NCBI GenBank assembly: GCA_030613055.1
Contig: JAUWMR010000012.1
Span: 1 to 64,000, forward strand
Origin: Desulfobacteraceae bacterium
GTDB lineage: Bacteria; Desulfobacterota; DSM-4660; Desulfatiglandales; Desulfatiglandaceae
DNA length: 64,000 bases
Direction: 5' to 3'
The translations under genes and the position numbers were made by a program. Positions within the stretch are counted from its first letter, which is position 1. Every line of letters begins with the position of its first letter. The notes under the pieces were generated by a model. It searched no databases, was not told where the DNA came from, and was given only the letters and a program-made list of their open reading frames with translations. Positions 43,016-51,423 of the stretch are shown one piece after another.

Positions 43016-43603
43016 CTAATTCGCGTTTTCCATTCCCAGGCCAAAAGCCTTCAGATTAGATTCTAAAAATGCTTTCTTGGTTGAAGTTGAGATGGTCTTT
43101 TTCATATCTTCCGCGCCGATGGGAATTGTTCCGGAGCCGATAAGAGCGCCCAACATTACCATATTCAGGGACAGAACATTGCCGGCCTCTGCCGCCATGG
43201 CATTTCCGTCAAGGGCGATAACTTTTTTTACCTTGCCTCGAATCATGTCCAGGGTTTTATCCACCGATGGATATGTCCCCTGGCCAACCGTAACAGTGAA
43301 CGGCGGTAGGGGGCTGGTATTTGTAATGACAACGGTGTCTTTGTTGCATTTTACAAGGGCCCGAAGCGTCTCAACAGGCTCAAACCCTATTAATACATCG
43401 GCTTCGGCATTAGAGACGATCGGGCTTGTGACGTCGCCCAATAAAACGGCCGATTCCACGATTCCGCCTCGCTGGGCCATGCCATGTATCTCACTTACCA
43501 CAGCGGGTACGCCTAAGGAGAGAGCTGCCTCCCCTACCAGACGTGAGGCAAGAAGGTTTCCCTGACCGCCTACGCCGATAAATACCAATCTCCTTGTTTC
43601 CAT
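43016..43603 (-). CDS. iorB: indolepyruvate ferredoxin oxidoreductase, beta subunit
   Basis: A 195-residue gamma-type subunit of 2-oxoacid:ferredoxin oxidoreductases. It begins RLVFIGVGGQGNLLASRLVG (GxGGQG motif), followed by EIHGMAQRGGIVESAVLLG and GFEPVETLRAL. With IorA it oxidatively decarboxylates aryl pyruvates (indolepyruvate, phenylpyruvate) to aryl-acetyl-CoA, reducing ferredoxin. It is 137 bases downstream of iorA on the same strand and is followed by a terminator. Confidence 0.94.
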   Translation of the reverse strand: METRRLVFIGVGGQGNLLASRLVGEAALSLGVPAVVSEIHGMAQRGGIVESAVLLGDVTSPIVSNAEADVLIGFEPVETLRALVKCNKDTVVITNTSPLPPFTVTVGQGTYPSVDKTLDMIRGKVKKVIALDGNAMAAEAGNVLSLNMVMLGALIGSGTIPIGAEDMKKTISTSTKKAFLESNLKAFGLGMENAN

Positions 43604-43740
43604 ATCTATTCTCCCGTTTTGTTTGACTGATTACATTAACGTAACACTTCTGTTTTAATCCTTGATTGTGGGTTCGTAAAAATAGTCAAGTGAGCGACGA
43701 AGTCGCGTTATATAAAATAATCGAACATAGTGCGGTTGTT

Positions 43741-45591
43741 TTATTCTTTTAATGGTAGAATCGCGTTTTCAGGACATACCTGAGCACATACAGAACACGC
43801 AGTGCAGAGATTCTTATCGATCTCAACCTGCTCGCCATCCAGATACATGGCCGGACAGGCTAACAAGTTAATGCAGTCCCGATGGTTTTTACACTTATTG
43901 TGATTGATATAGAAGGGCCTGGACTTTTTGAACTGGCCCATGGCCTTTGCAAAAAGCGGGCACGCCTCTTTTGAAATAATTACCGATATGCCGTCATATT
44001 CCATAGTAGCTTTGACAGATTCAATTGTCTTCTTCAACTTAAACGGTTTAACCACATGTACGTCTTTGACACCGCAGCCCCGGACAACTTCTTCGACAGA
44101 GAGCTGCGTAAGATCAACCCCCATGGGCTCCGTATTCACCCCGGGATGTGGCTGATGACCTGTCATTGCAGTGGTTCCGTTGTCAAGGATCACTAAGGTG
44201 AATTTGTGATTATTATGTACTGCATTTACGAGCCCGGTGATGCCTGAGTGGAAAAAGGTAGAATCGCCAATAAACGAGACGACCTTTTGATCCGTGGCCT
44301 GGGAAAAACCGCAACCGGTGCTGACTGATGAACCCATGCAGATGACAAGGTCGGCCATGGAAATGGGCGGCAGAAGGCCGAGTGTGTAACAACCGATATC
44401 AGTGGGATAGACAGCATCAGGTCCATATACCTGCTTGACCGAATAGTAGGTGGCCCGGTGGGGGCACCCTGCGCACAGATTCGGCGGCCTTCCCGGGAGT
44501 TCAGGGACTTCTGATAGATCAAGAATTTCAGTCCCCTTGTAATCCACGCCAAAATATTCGGCAACGGCCTTTCTGATCATGCCTGGATCATATTCAAAGA
44601 GTCGGGAAAGGCCTGCAATGCCTTTTCCCTTGATTGGAATAGTGATCCCGCTTTCCTGGGCAATAGCCTTTAGGTCGTTTTCCATGACCGGTTCCAGTTC
44701 TTCAACCACAAGCACCTTGTCAACCTTCTTCATAAAACGGGTGCAGAGATCTTTGGGGAGGGGCCATGAAAACTCCAATTTGAGGATGCTGACCTTGTCT
44801 GATATCCCGAGATCCGAAACCGCGTCACTCACGTAATTGAAGCTCACGCCATTTGCCACAATACCCCATTTCCCGCTACCGACGATCGTGTTACCGGGCC
44901 AGTTCTCGGATTTCTCTAATGCCCGGTCATATTTCTCCAAAAGCAGCTTGTGAAGGTTCCTGGAGACCGCGGGCACTGCCACGAAATGGAAGGGATTTTT
45001 CTGGAACGTATCCTTGGTCTTGATGGGCTTTAAGTCGCCTAATTTAACCGCTGCACTTATGTGGTTCAAACGTGTAGTTGTCCTGATGATTACCGGAAGT
45101 TCCAGCTCTTCCGACAAATCAAAGGCAGCAACGGTAATATCCTTCATTTCCTGGACATTTGTCGGTTCCAGCATTGGCAGGCTGGATAACCTTGCGTAAT
45201 ACCGGTTGTCCTGCTCATTCTGGCTGGAGAAACAGAAAGGATCGTCCGCGTTGATGATGACCATGCCGCCCTTGACACCGACATAGGCTAAGGTCATCAA
45301 AGGATCGGACGCAACGTTGAGCCCTACGTGTTTCAGTGTTACCATGGTCCTAAGGCCCGCGATGGCAGCGGCCGCGCCTACCTCCATGGCTACCTTTTCG
45401 TTTGTGGAATACTCAAAATAGATATCCGTCTCCTTGCCCATCTTGAAAAACTGTTCGGGAATCTCGGAGGAGGGCGTTCCAGGGTAGCAGGTGACAAATG
45501 ATACACCTGCTTCAAGGGCGCCGCGCGCAATGGCCTCATTACCTAAAAGAAGCATCTCCTTTCCCGAATTCTCTATCAATAACTTGTGCAT
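43741..45591 (-). CDS. iorA: indolepyruvate ferredoxin oxidoreductase, alpha subunit
   Basis: A 616-residue TPP-dependent enzyme. The pyrimidine domain contains TCYPGTPSSEIPEQF and MEVGAAAAIAGLRTMVTLKH; the TPP-binding region is CAGCPHRATYYSVKQ and GDSTFFHSGITGLVNAV with FTLVILDNGTTAMTGHQPHP. The C-terminus has two ferredoxin-type clusters, C-x5-C (CKNHRDC...CP) and CTACSVCAQVCP; the first is incomplete in spacing, as usual in IorA. A strong GGAGGAAA site precedes the ATG. Works with IorB in anaerobic aromatic amino-acid catabolism. Confidence 0.96.
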   Translation of the reverse strand: MHKLLIENSGKEMLLLGNEAIARGALEAGVSFVTCYPGTPSSEIPEQFFKMGKETDIYFEYSTNEKVAMEVGAAAAIAGLRTMVTLKHVGLNVASDPLMTLAYVGVKGGMVIINADDPFCFSSQNEQDNRYYARLSSLPMLEPTNVQEMKDITVAAFDLSEELELPVIIRTTTRLNHISAAVKLGDLKPIKTKDTFQKNPFHFVAVPAVSRNLHKLLLEKYDRALEKSENWPGNTIVGSGKWGIVANGVSFNYVSDAVSDLGISDKVSILKLEFSWPLPKDLCTRFMKKVDKVLVVEELEPVMENDLKAIAQESGITIPIKGKGIAGLSRLFEYDPGMIRKAVAEYFGVDYKGTEILDLSEVPELPGRPPNLCAGCPHRATYYSVKQVYGPDAVYPTDIGCYTLGLLPPISMADLVICMGSSVSTGCGFSQATDQKVVSFIGDSTFFHSGITGLVNAVHNNHKFTLVILDNGTTAMTGHQPHPGVNTEPMGVDLTQLSVEEVVRGCGVKDVHVVKPFKLKKTIESVKATMEYDGISVIISKEACPLFAKAMGQFKKSRPFYINHNKCKNHRDCINLLACPAMYLDGEQVEIDKNLCTACSVCAQVCPENAILPLKE

Positions 45592-45908
45592 GTTTTCCTC
45601 CGGCTATATTTAGGGTTATTATATTTGACAAACTCGTATAAAGTCAGAAAGGACCCGTTTTCGTCATTCCCGCGAAGGCGGAAATCCGGTAATCACGCCT
45701 ATGGCGGGCCTGGACTCCCGCCTTTGCGGGAGTGACGGCCTTGGAGACTTTTTACGAGACCATCAAATTTGGTTTAACATTTTAGCTCTTTTAAAAAAGA
45801 GATCCCCATGCCCCATTCCTGTTTTCAAAGGGCTATCGTGTTACGATTGTTTAGGAATTAACTGTTTAAAGCGGCGTAGCCGCGTTTCATAAAATCGCGA
45901 AAGCGATT
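45592..45908. repeat. repeat-rich gap upstream of iorA
   Basis: No gene seen. Holds the MITE-like copy 2 (45633-45758) and a solo arm (about 45791-45845, AAAAAAGAGATCCCCATGCC) of the element at 24485-24777. Confidence 0.7.
45633..45758. mobile_element. MITE-like element, copy 2 (TIR CTCGTAAAAAGTC)
   Basis: Left end CTCGTATAAAGTC (45633-45645), right end GACTTTTTACGAG (45746-45758). The inside has CGTCATTCCCGCGAAGGCGG and its near-complement CCCGCCTTTGCGGGAGTGACG part. 126 bp, no coding capacity. Same ends as 36855-36995. Confidence 0.8.
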
Positions 45909-47480
45909 TTATATCTTAAAACTTTCTGCCATGCCGGCGTATTTCTTTCTGAGTTTGGGCTTTTCAATCTTGCCAGTGGGATTCCTGGGCACATCATCAA
46001 AGAAGATGGTCCGGGGCCTTTTATATCGAGGTAGAGCCTCACAATAGGCCATGAACTCTTCTTCGGTCATCTCCTGTCCCGGTTTTACCTTGACAATGGC
46101 GGCCACAATCTCGCCTAAACGCTCGTTGGGGATACCGATAACAGCGGCATCCTGTATCTTTTGGTTCTCCATGAGAAAATCTTCTATCTCCACCGGAAAG
46201 ATATTCTCACCGCCCGTGATGATAACGTCCTTTTTCCTGTCCACGAGCCAGATGAACCCATCCTCATCCACACGGGCCATGTCGCCGGTAAGGAGCCATC
46301 CGTCAAAGATGGTATCCTTTGTGGCCTCCGGATTTTTATAATACTCGCTCATCACGCCGGGCCCCTTGACCATGAGTTCTCCCGGTTCACCTTTTGGAAC
46401 CTCTTTTAAGTCATTGTCCACCATTTTGTATTCCCAGTCAAAGCCAGGTACACCAATTGCCCCTACCTTGTGCAGGTTTTCAATTCCAAGATGAACGCAG
46501 CCTGGGCCCGTGGTCTCGCTCAACCCGTAATTGGTATCATAATCGTGATTGGGAAAGACCTTTTTCCAGTTCTTGACAAGACTGGGGGGTACAGGCTGGG
46601 CACCGATATGCATGAGTCTCCATTGGTCGAGTTGGTAATCTGAAAGGGAAACATCTCCGTTTTCAATGGCAATCAGAATGTCCTGAGCCCAGGGCACCAA
46701 CAGCCAGACAATAGTGGCCTTTTCTTCGGACACGGCTTCAAGTATCCACTCCGGTTTAACGCCTTTTAATATGACCGACTTAGCACCCACGATGAAATTT
46801 CCGAACCAGTGCATCTTGGCGCCAGTGTGGTAAAGAGGCGGGATGCAAAGAAAATTATCTTCATGTGTCTGGTTGTGATGGCGGTTTTCAATGATGCAGG
46901 CAAATTCCAGGTTCCTGTGGGTCAAAAGGATGGGTTTCGGCTGTCCGGTTGTACCGGATGTAAAATAGAGGGCTGCTTCGTCCAAAAGGCCAACAGGCAC
47001 ATCGGGATTGTCAATGGAGCCTGTTTTTAAAAAGGCATCAAAGGACTCTGCATAATCCGGTTTCAGACCGTCAGGACCCACAAACACATAGTCCTTGATG
47101 CTTTGCAAATCGTCCTTAATGGCATTTACACGTTCCACAAACTCCTCGCCAAATATCATGGCCTCGGCCTCGGCGATCTCAGCGCAGTACCTTATTTCAT
47201 CTGCCATGAACCTGAAATTCAAGGGAACGGCCCATGCACCTGTTCTCAGGATTCCAAAATAGGCAGGTAGCCATTCCAGACAGTTCATCATAAGGTGAAT
47301 TACCTTGTTCCCCTTTTTGATTCCCCTGGCGATTAGCGCGTTGGCCACCCTGTTCGCCATATCATCAAATTCTTTCCACGTGATGGATACCCTTTTGTCC
47401 TTTGCAGGCTCTCTTTCGATAAGGGCGACTTCATCTCCATACATCCTGGCATTCCTTGCCAAAATCTCAGATATAATCAT
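45909..47480 (-). CDS. AMP-binding acyl-CoA ligase
   Basis: A 523-residue ANL-superfamily enzyme. The AMP loop is ALYFTSGTTGQPKPILLTHRN (YFTSGTTGQPKP); DTNYGLSETTGPGCVHLG is motif A5; GWLLTGDMARVDEDGF and DRKKDVIITGGENIFPVEIE the hinge region; the C-terminal lysine is in PRNPTGKIEKPKLR. It makes an acyl-CoA from a carboxylate, ATP and CoA. Upstream of iorAB on the same strand, it might activate or regenerate aryl acetates, with ATP formation if reversed; the distance (over 300 bases) makes co-transcription uncertain. Confidence 0.9.
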   Translation of the reverse strand: MIISEILARNARMYGDEVALIEREPAKDKRVSITWKEFDDMANRVANALIARGIKKGNKVIHLMMNCLEWLPAYFGILRTGAWAVPLNFRFMADEIRYCAEIAEAEAMIFGEEFVERVNAIKDDLQSIKDYVFVGPDGLKPDYAESFDAFLKTGSIDNPDVPVGLLDEAALYFTSGTTGQPKPILLTHRNLEFACIIENRHHNQTHEDNFLCIPPLYHTGAKMHWFGNFIVGAKSVILKGVKPEWILEAVSEEKATIVWLLVPWAQDILIAIENGDVSLSDYQLDQWRLMHIGAQPVPPSLVKNWKKVFPNHDYDTNYGLSETTGPGCVHLGIENLHKVGAIGVPGFDWEYKMVDNDLKEVPKGEPGELMVKGPGVMSEYYKNPEATKDTIFDGWLLTGDMARVDEDGFIWLVDRKKDVIITGGENIFPVEIEDFLMENQKIQDAAVIGIPNERLGEIVAAIVKVKPGQEMTEEEFMAYCEALPRYKRPRTIFFDDVPRNPTGKIEKPKLRKKYAGMAESFKI

Positions 47481-47775
47481 AACATGGCTCCTTTAAAAAG
47501 CTATAATTTAGCTACAAAGTAACTGTAAGAAATTATTTTTATACTGTCAAGAAAAATGCAATTCTCGCCCATATCTCAATACAATTCACACTTAAAAAGT
47601 TTTCTATATTTAGTCCTAATGAAGTTTCACCTCAAACAGACGATTTTATGTGTATTTATTAAATTATAAGATTTTCGTCTATGAAGATTGATACAGGATA
47701 CGGGCAGAATATAAGGACAGCCTCCTAGGGGGAACGAAATAACGGGGTTATGGATGAGACTTGAGTGTCTGATTC
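47481..47775. other. gap without recognisable feature
   Basis: AT-rich, 295 bases, no gene, repeat or hairpin that I can support. Confidence 0.5.
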
Positions 47776-48456
47776 TCAGAGGCGTGTTTTTGCCATGGGG
47801 GCAAAGGGTGAATTGCTGTACTCTTCAACAAAATTTTTAAGGACCTTTTTTTCTTTCTCAGGCTTGTTATAGAGCCGGTAAAGGCGTGCGAGGCTGAACA
47901 TGGCCGTCTCCCTGAATGGATCATCGCGGTTCTCTATAATTGGAATCAGGATGTCTATAGCCCCTTTCAGGTCCCCTTTAGCTTCATAACATCCGGCTAA
48001 GGCGAGATTTGTGAGAGATTCATATTGTTTATCCCCGGAAACCTTTTCCAAGTACCTCCTGTAAAAGGCAATGGCTTCATCGTACCTTTTTTCAAGGAAT
48101 TTGATATATGCGATTTGGGGCAGGGCCAACCTGGCAGCCTTTGACATGCCATAATTATTAATGACTGCTTCAAATAATTCTTGTGATTTTTTCAGTTCTT
48201 CAGGGTCCAGATCAACTTTCAGACTTTTTCCAAAGGTATAAAAGGCGGTATTATAGGCATCCTGACCGTGTTTATTTTCGTAGCGGAGGTATGAGTAGAT
48301 TGCCAGATAGCCAATAATAATTATGGCTATCGCCAATCCGACGTATTGAAGCTCTCGAACGTGGGTGCTGAAAAAGTTGATCGCCTTGCTTGAAAATGTC
48401 AGGAATTCATCCGGTCCTTTCAGAAATTCTTTTCTGCTTACTTTTTTCTTTGCCAA
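47776..48456 (-). CDS. single-pass membrane protein with TPR domain (YfgM-like)
   Basis: A 226-residue protein with TTG start after AGGAGAAC. An N-terminal basic segment (MAKKKVSRKEFLKG), one membrane helix at about 37-58 (YVGLAIAIIIIGYLAIYSYL), and a periplasmic part with TPR-like repeats (KFLEKRYDEAIAFYRRYLEK, NLALAGCYEAKGDLKGAID and TAMFSLARLYRLYNKPEKEK). This layout resembles YfgM, which works with SecYEG and PpiD, but assignment is only by architecture. Stands alone. Confidence 0.75.
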   Translation of the reverse strand: MAKKKVSRKEFLKGPDEFLTFSSKAINFFSTHVRELQYVGLAIAIIIIGYLAIYSYLRYENKHGQDAYNTAFYTFGKSLKVDLDPEELKKSQELFEAVINNYGMSKAARLALPQIAYIKFLEKRYDEAIAFYRRYLEKVSGDKQYESLTNLALAGCYEAKGDLKGAIDILIPIIENRDDPFRETAMFSLARLYRLYNKPEKEKKVLKNFVEEYSNSPFAPMAKTRL

Positions 48457-48674
48457 CTGGTTCTCCTGTTTTTACATAGGTCAATTGAAACGTTCAACAC
48501 CGTTGTTCTGATAACAAACGCCTGCATTTCAGTCAAGGTAAAAAGATTTCTTGTTTTTATGCGCTTTTAGTTTGATAATCGTGCCAGTTCGCAGGGTCCA
48601 GGGGTCAGGGAACAGATACAAGTAATGTCTGTCACACAGATCCCATATTGCTCACGCGAAAGGAGATGCAATCG

Positions 48675-49313
48675 GTGTCACATCTGGACAGTTTTCTGGA
48701 TTTCCTGAATACACTTCCTGATTATCTTATTTATCTCATTCTTGGTATTAGCGCATTTGTGGAGAACGTATTTCCCCCTATTCCGGGGGATACTATTATC
48801 GCATTCGGGGCATTCCTTGTCGGCACCCAGAGGCTGCATTTCCCCGGCGTGTATTTTTCAACTACCCTCGGCAGTCTTGCCGGCTTTATGTTTCTTTTCT
48901 GGGTCGGTGGATATCTTGGAAGACGATTTTTTATTGAAAGAGATTTCCGGTTTTTCAAAGCACAGGATATCATCAGGGCTCAGGATTGGTTCCGGAAATA
49001 CGGCTACCTGCTAATTCTTTTAAACAGATTCTTACCCGGGGTGCGCTCTGTCATATCCATCGCGGGCGGCATTTCAAGGCTCAGTGCTTTAAGAGTTACG
49101 TTTTTTGCGCTCTTAAGCTGTGCTGTATGGAATCTTATCTGGATCTCCTTTGGTTTTATGTTAGGCAGTAACTGGGATACGGTCAGAGGCAGGATGGACT
49201 ATCTTATGGCCCGTTATAATTTAGGAATCTTTATTTTTTTCGGCCTGTTGATCCTGCTTTTTTTGCTCAGGAGGTTCGTTAAAAGATTTCACCAACGGAC
49301 CACGGACAACTGA
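48675..49313 (+). CDS. DedA family (SNARE-associated/VTT domain) membrane protein
   Basis: About 212 residues from GTG 48675, which has AAAGGAG eight bases upstream; a TTG at 48648 and ATG 48666 are in frame but sit badly with respect to that site. DedA features: ENVFPPIPGDTIIAFGAFLV, GSLAGFMFLFWVGGYLGRRF, NRFLPGVRSVISIAGGISRL and SFGFMLGSNWDTVRG. Four to five membrane segments. DedA proteins include undecaprenyl-phosphate flippases and are needed for envelope stability. Monocistronic here. Confidence 0.9.
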   Translation: MSHLDSFLDFLNTLPDYLIYLILGISAFVENVFPPIPGDTIIAFGAFLVGTQRLHFPGVYFSTTLGSLAGFMFLFWVGGYLGRRFFIERDFRFFKAQDIIRAQDWFRKYGYLLILLNRFLPGVRSVISIAGGISRLSALRVTFFALLSCAVWNLIWISFGFMLGSNWDTVRGRMDYLMARYNLGIFIFFGLLILLFLLRRFVKRFHQRTTDN

Positions 49314-49527
49314 CAACGGACGGGGAGGTTGCAGGAAACAAGCCTTCCCTCATTTTGAAATAGTGCCTGTACCTTTTTGAAACAGGATTTCAAGTGATAT
49401 CCTGAATTGCAAGATAAAACATTTGATATTGAAAAATAACTGTGCTATTGAAATGCCGATTAAAGCATGTAATTTTTTTCTCAAGCTTTTATAATAGGGA
49501 CAAAACATTTAAGAAAGGAGATTGAAT

Positions 49528-50436
49528 ATGACAGCAAAACTGATCAAAGGAACTGAAATCCGGGATCTAATCCTCAAAGAAATCGAAGAGGATGTGAAGA
49601 AAATCAAAGATGAGCACGGTGTGGTGCCCGGGCTGGTGACCATCTTAGTGGGCGAAAGCCCGGCCTCCATATCTTATGTTACAGCAAAGATCAAGACGGC
49701 CAAAGGGCTCGGTTTCAAAGAGATCCAGGACAACCAGACAGAGGATATTTCCGATGAGGATTTACTGGCCCTGATTGATAAGTACAACAATGACGATTCA
49801 ATTCATGGCATACTCGTCCAGTTGCCGCTCCCGAAACAGATTGATGAAAAGAAGATATTAAATGCCATTGATCCTGATAAGGACGTGGATGGTTTTCACC
49901 CTGTCAATGTGGGCCGTCTGATGATCGGCGGGTCCGAGGTCAAATTCGCGCCCTGTACCCCTGCAGGCATCCAGGAAATGATTATCCGGGCCGGCGTGGA
50001 GACGAGCGGTGCGGAGGTCGTGGTTGTGGGCCGTTCCAACATCGTGGGCAAGCCGATTGCCAACATCATGCTCCAGAAGGCCGATGGCGCCAATTCAACG
50101 GTTACAGTGATTCATACCCGCACAAAGGATATGGCAGCTCACTGCAAACGGGCGGATATCCTGATTGTTGCGGCAGGTGTTCCAGGCCTTGTAAAGCCCG
50201 AGTGGATCAAACCGGGTGCATGCGTCATTGATGTAGGTGTTAATCGTGTTGGAGAAAAGATCAGTGAAAAGACCGGCAAAAAGATTGCAATACTCAAAGG
50301 TGATGTGGATTTTGATGCGGCCAAAGAGATAGCCGGATTCATCACACCAGTACCTGGCGGCGTAGGTCCCATGACCATCACCATGCTCATGAAAAACACC
50401 CTCAAGTCGCTTAAGTTCTCGCTGGGAATCGTGTAG
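49528..50436 (+). CDS. folD: bifunctional methylenetetrahydrofolate dehydrogenase/cyclohydrolase FolD
   Basis: About 302 residues. VPGLVTILVGESPASISYVT and K in YVTAKIKTAKGLG are the catalytic region; GILVQLPLPKQIDEKKIL and DVDGFHPVNVGRL are the signatures; VVVGRSNIVGKPIANIMLQ is the NADP-binding site; PVPGGVGPMTITML ends it. It converts 5,10-methylene- to 10-formyl-tetrahydrofolate, used in biosynthesis and in the Wood-Ljungdahl methyl branch. ATG 49528 has AAGGAG upstream (a TTG at 49522 is in frame). An intrinsic terminator follows. Confidence 0.96.
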   Translation: MTAKLIKGTEIRDLILKEIEEDVKKIKDEHGVVPGLVTILVGESPASISYVTAKIKTAKGLGFKEIQDNQTEDISDEDLLALIDKYNNDDSIHGILVQLPLPKQIDEKKILNAIDPDKDVDGFHPVNVGRLMIGGSEVKFAPCTPAGIQEMIIRAGVETSGAEVVVVGRSNIVGKPIANIMLQKADGANSTVTVIHTRTKDMAAHCKRADILIVAAGVPGLVKPEWIKPGACVIDVGVNRVGEKISEKTGKKIAILKGDVDFDAAKEIAGFITPVPGGVGPMTITMLMKNTLKSLKFSLGIV

Positions 50437-50460
50437 AAAGGACCCCGAAAGCTATAAGAC

Positions 50461-50502
50461 AAAAGGGGATCGGACTTTTGGACTCCAATCCCCTTTTTTT
50501 AT
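50461..50502 (+). terminator. intrinsic terminator after folD
   Basis: AAAAGGGGAT pairs with ATCCCCTTTT around a 17-base loop, with seven T at the end. Confidence 0.88.
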
Positions 50503-50577
50503 TCTGCGGAAATGAAATGGTTCCTGATATCAGGGACCGGTTTATTTTTAGACCATTGGCCGTCGAGGCGGTGAAGC

Positions 50578-50763
50578 CTACGCCCTTTGAGTGGACCCTG
50601 TGGGCTTTCCGGCAATGACATAATAATAGTAAACGATAGCAATGATTATCTCTAAGATGAGGACAGCAATCCAGGACCCGAACCATACCCAGATAGCAGC
50701 GCCAAAAACAAATCCTGGAATAATCATAACGATTCCTATACCGATTTTTCTTGCAATTTCCAT
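50578..50763 (-). CDS. small membrane protein, 61 aa
   Basis: From ATG 50763 with AGGAGA upstream. Two hydrophobic segments, IGIGIVMIIPGFVFGAAIWV and WIAVLILEIIIAIVYYYYVI, joined by WFGS, and a short polar tail (AGKPTGSTQRA). Inner-membrane location expected. No family recognised. The upstream extension to 50826 is not used because of the ribosome site. Confidence 0.6.
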   Translation of the reverse strand: MEIARKIGIGIVMIIPGFVFGAAIWVWFGSWIAVLILEIIIAIVYYYYVIAGKPTGSTQRA

Positions 50764-50922
50764 TTGGTGTCTCCTGTGCGTTTCGTGATAATACAAGATT
50801 GAGGGCGAATTATAGGGAAATACCAAGCCAGGGTCAAGCGTTTAACGGGAATAAAATTCGCTTGATTTTGACCAGCAAAATAAGGTAAATTTAGTCTATG
50901 TAAAGTTGCGTATTTTGAGACT

Positions 50923-51035
50923 CGGGGCGTGGCGCAGTCTGGAAGCGCATCCCGCATAGGAATGCGGGAGTGCCGGGGAATGATAAATCAGAAATTAACT
51001 TTTTCGTATGTGATGAAGAGATAAGAGAAGAGACT
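50923..51035 (+). repeat. tRNA-Pro-derived tandem unit 1 (113 bp)
   Basis: Starts with the first 27 or so bases of the tRNA-Pro gene (CGGGGCGTGGCGCAGTCTGG, then AAGCGCA: acceptor 5' strand and D arm). It then departs: the anticodon arm is CCCGC-ATAGGAAT-GCGGG, there is no T arm and no matching acceptor 3' strand. A 60-base spacer follows. A tRNA pseudogene. Confidence 0.85.
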
Positions 51036-51148
51036 CGGGGCGTGGCGCAGTCTGGAAGCGCATCCCGCATAGGAATGCGGGAATGTCGGGGAATGATAAA
51101 TCAGAAATCAACTTTTTCGTATGTGATGAAGAGATAAGAGAAGAGACT
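51036..51148 (+). repeat. tRNA-Pro-derived tandem unit 2 (113 bp)
   Basis: 110 of 113 positions agree with unit 1 (changes only near 51089-51093 and at one base near 51111). It ends exactly where the intact tRNA begins, so three tRNA 5' halves stand 113 bases apart. Confidence 0.85.
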
Positions 51149-51225
<77 letters not shown>

Positions 51226-51249
51226 GCCTAAATATCCAGCTAACAAGAG

Positions 51250-51415
51250 AAATGGCGGTCAAACCTCAACTATTGACTAAGTCATTTGAGGTTTCTATGG
51301 AGGTGTTATGTTTAGACCTATCCTCGTAGATTATCTTGTTTCTTGAGAAGCATATGACCAATAAATTCAGCGATGATCAGGACAATAGTAAATAGTTGAG
51401 GTTTGACCGCCATTT
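51250..51415. mobile_element. 166-bp element with perfect 25-bp terminal inverted repeats
   Basis: AAATGGCGGTCAAACCTCAA plus CTATT (51250-51274) is exactly complementary to 51391-51415. The inside holds no more than a 12-codon frame (MFRPILVDYLVS). Lies 25 bases after the tRNA-Pro and 9 bases before the stop of the aminotransferase gene. A MITE or the relic of an insertion sequence. No clear target duplication seen. Confidence 0.8.
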
Positions 51416-51423
51416 ACTTTCGG

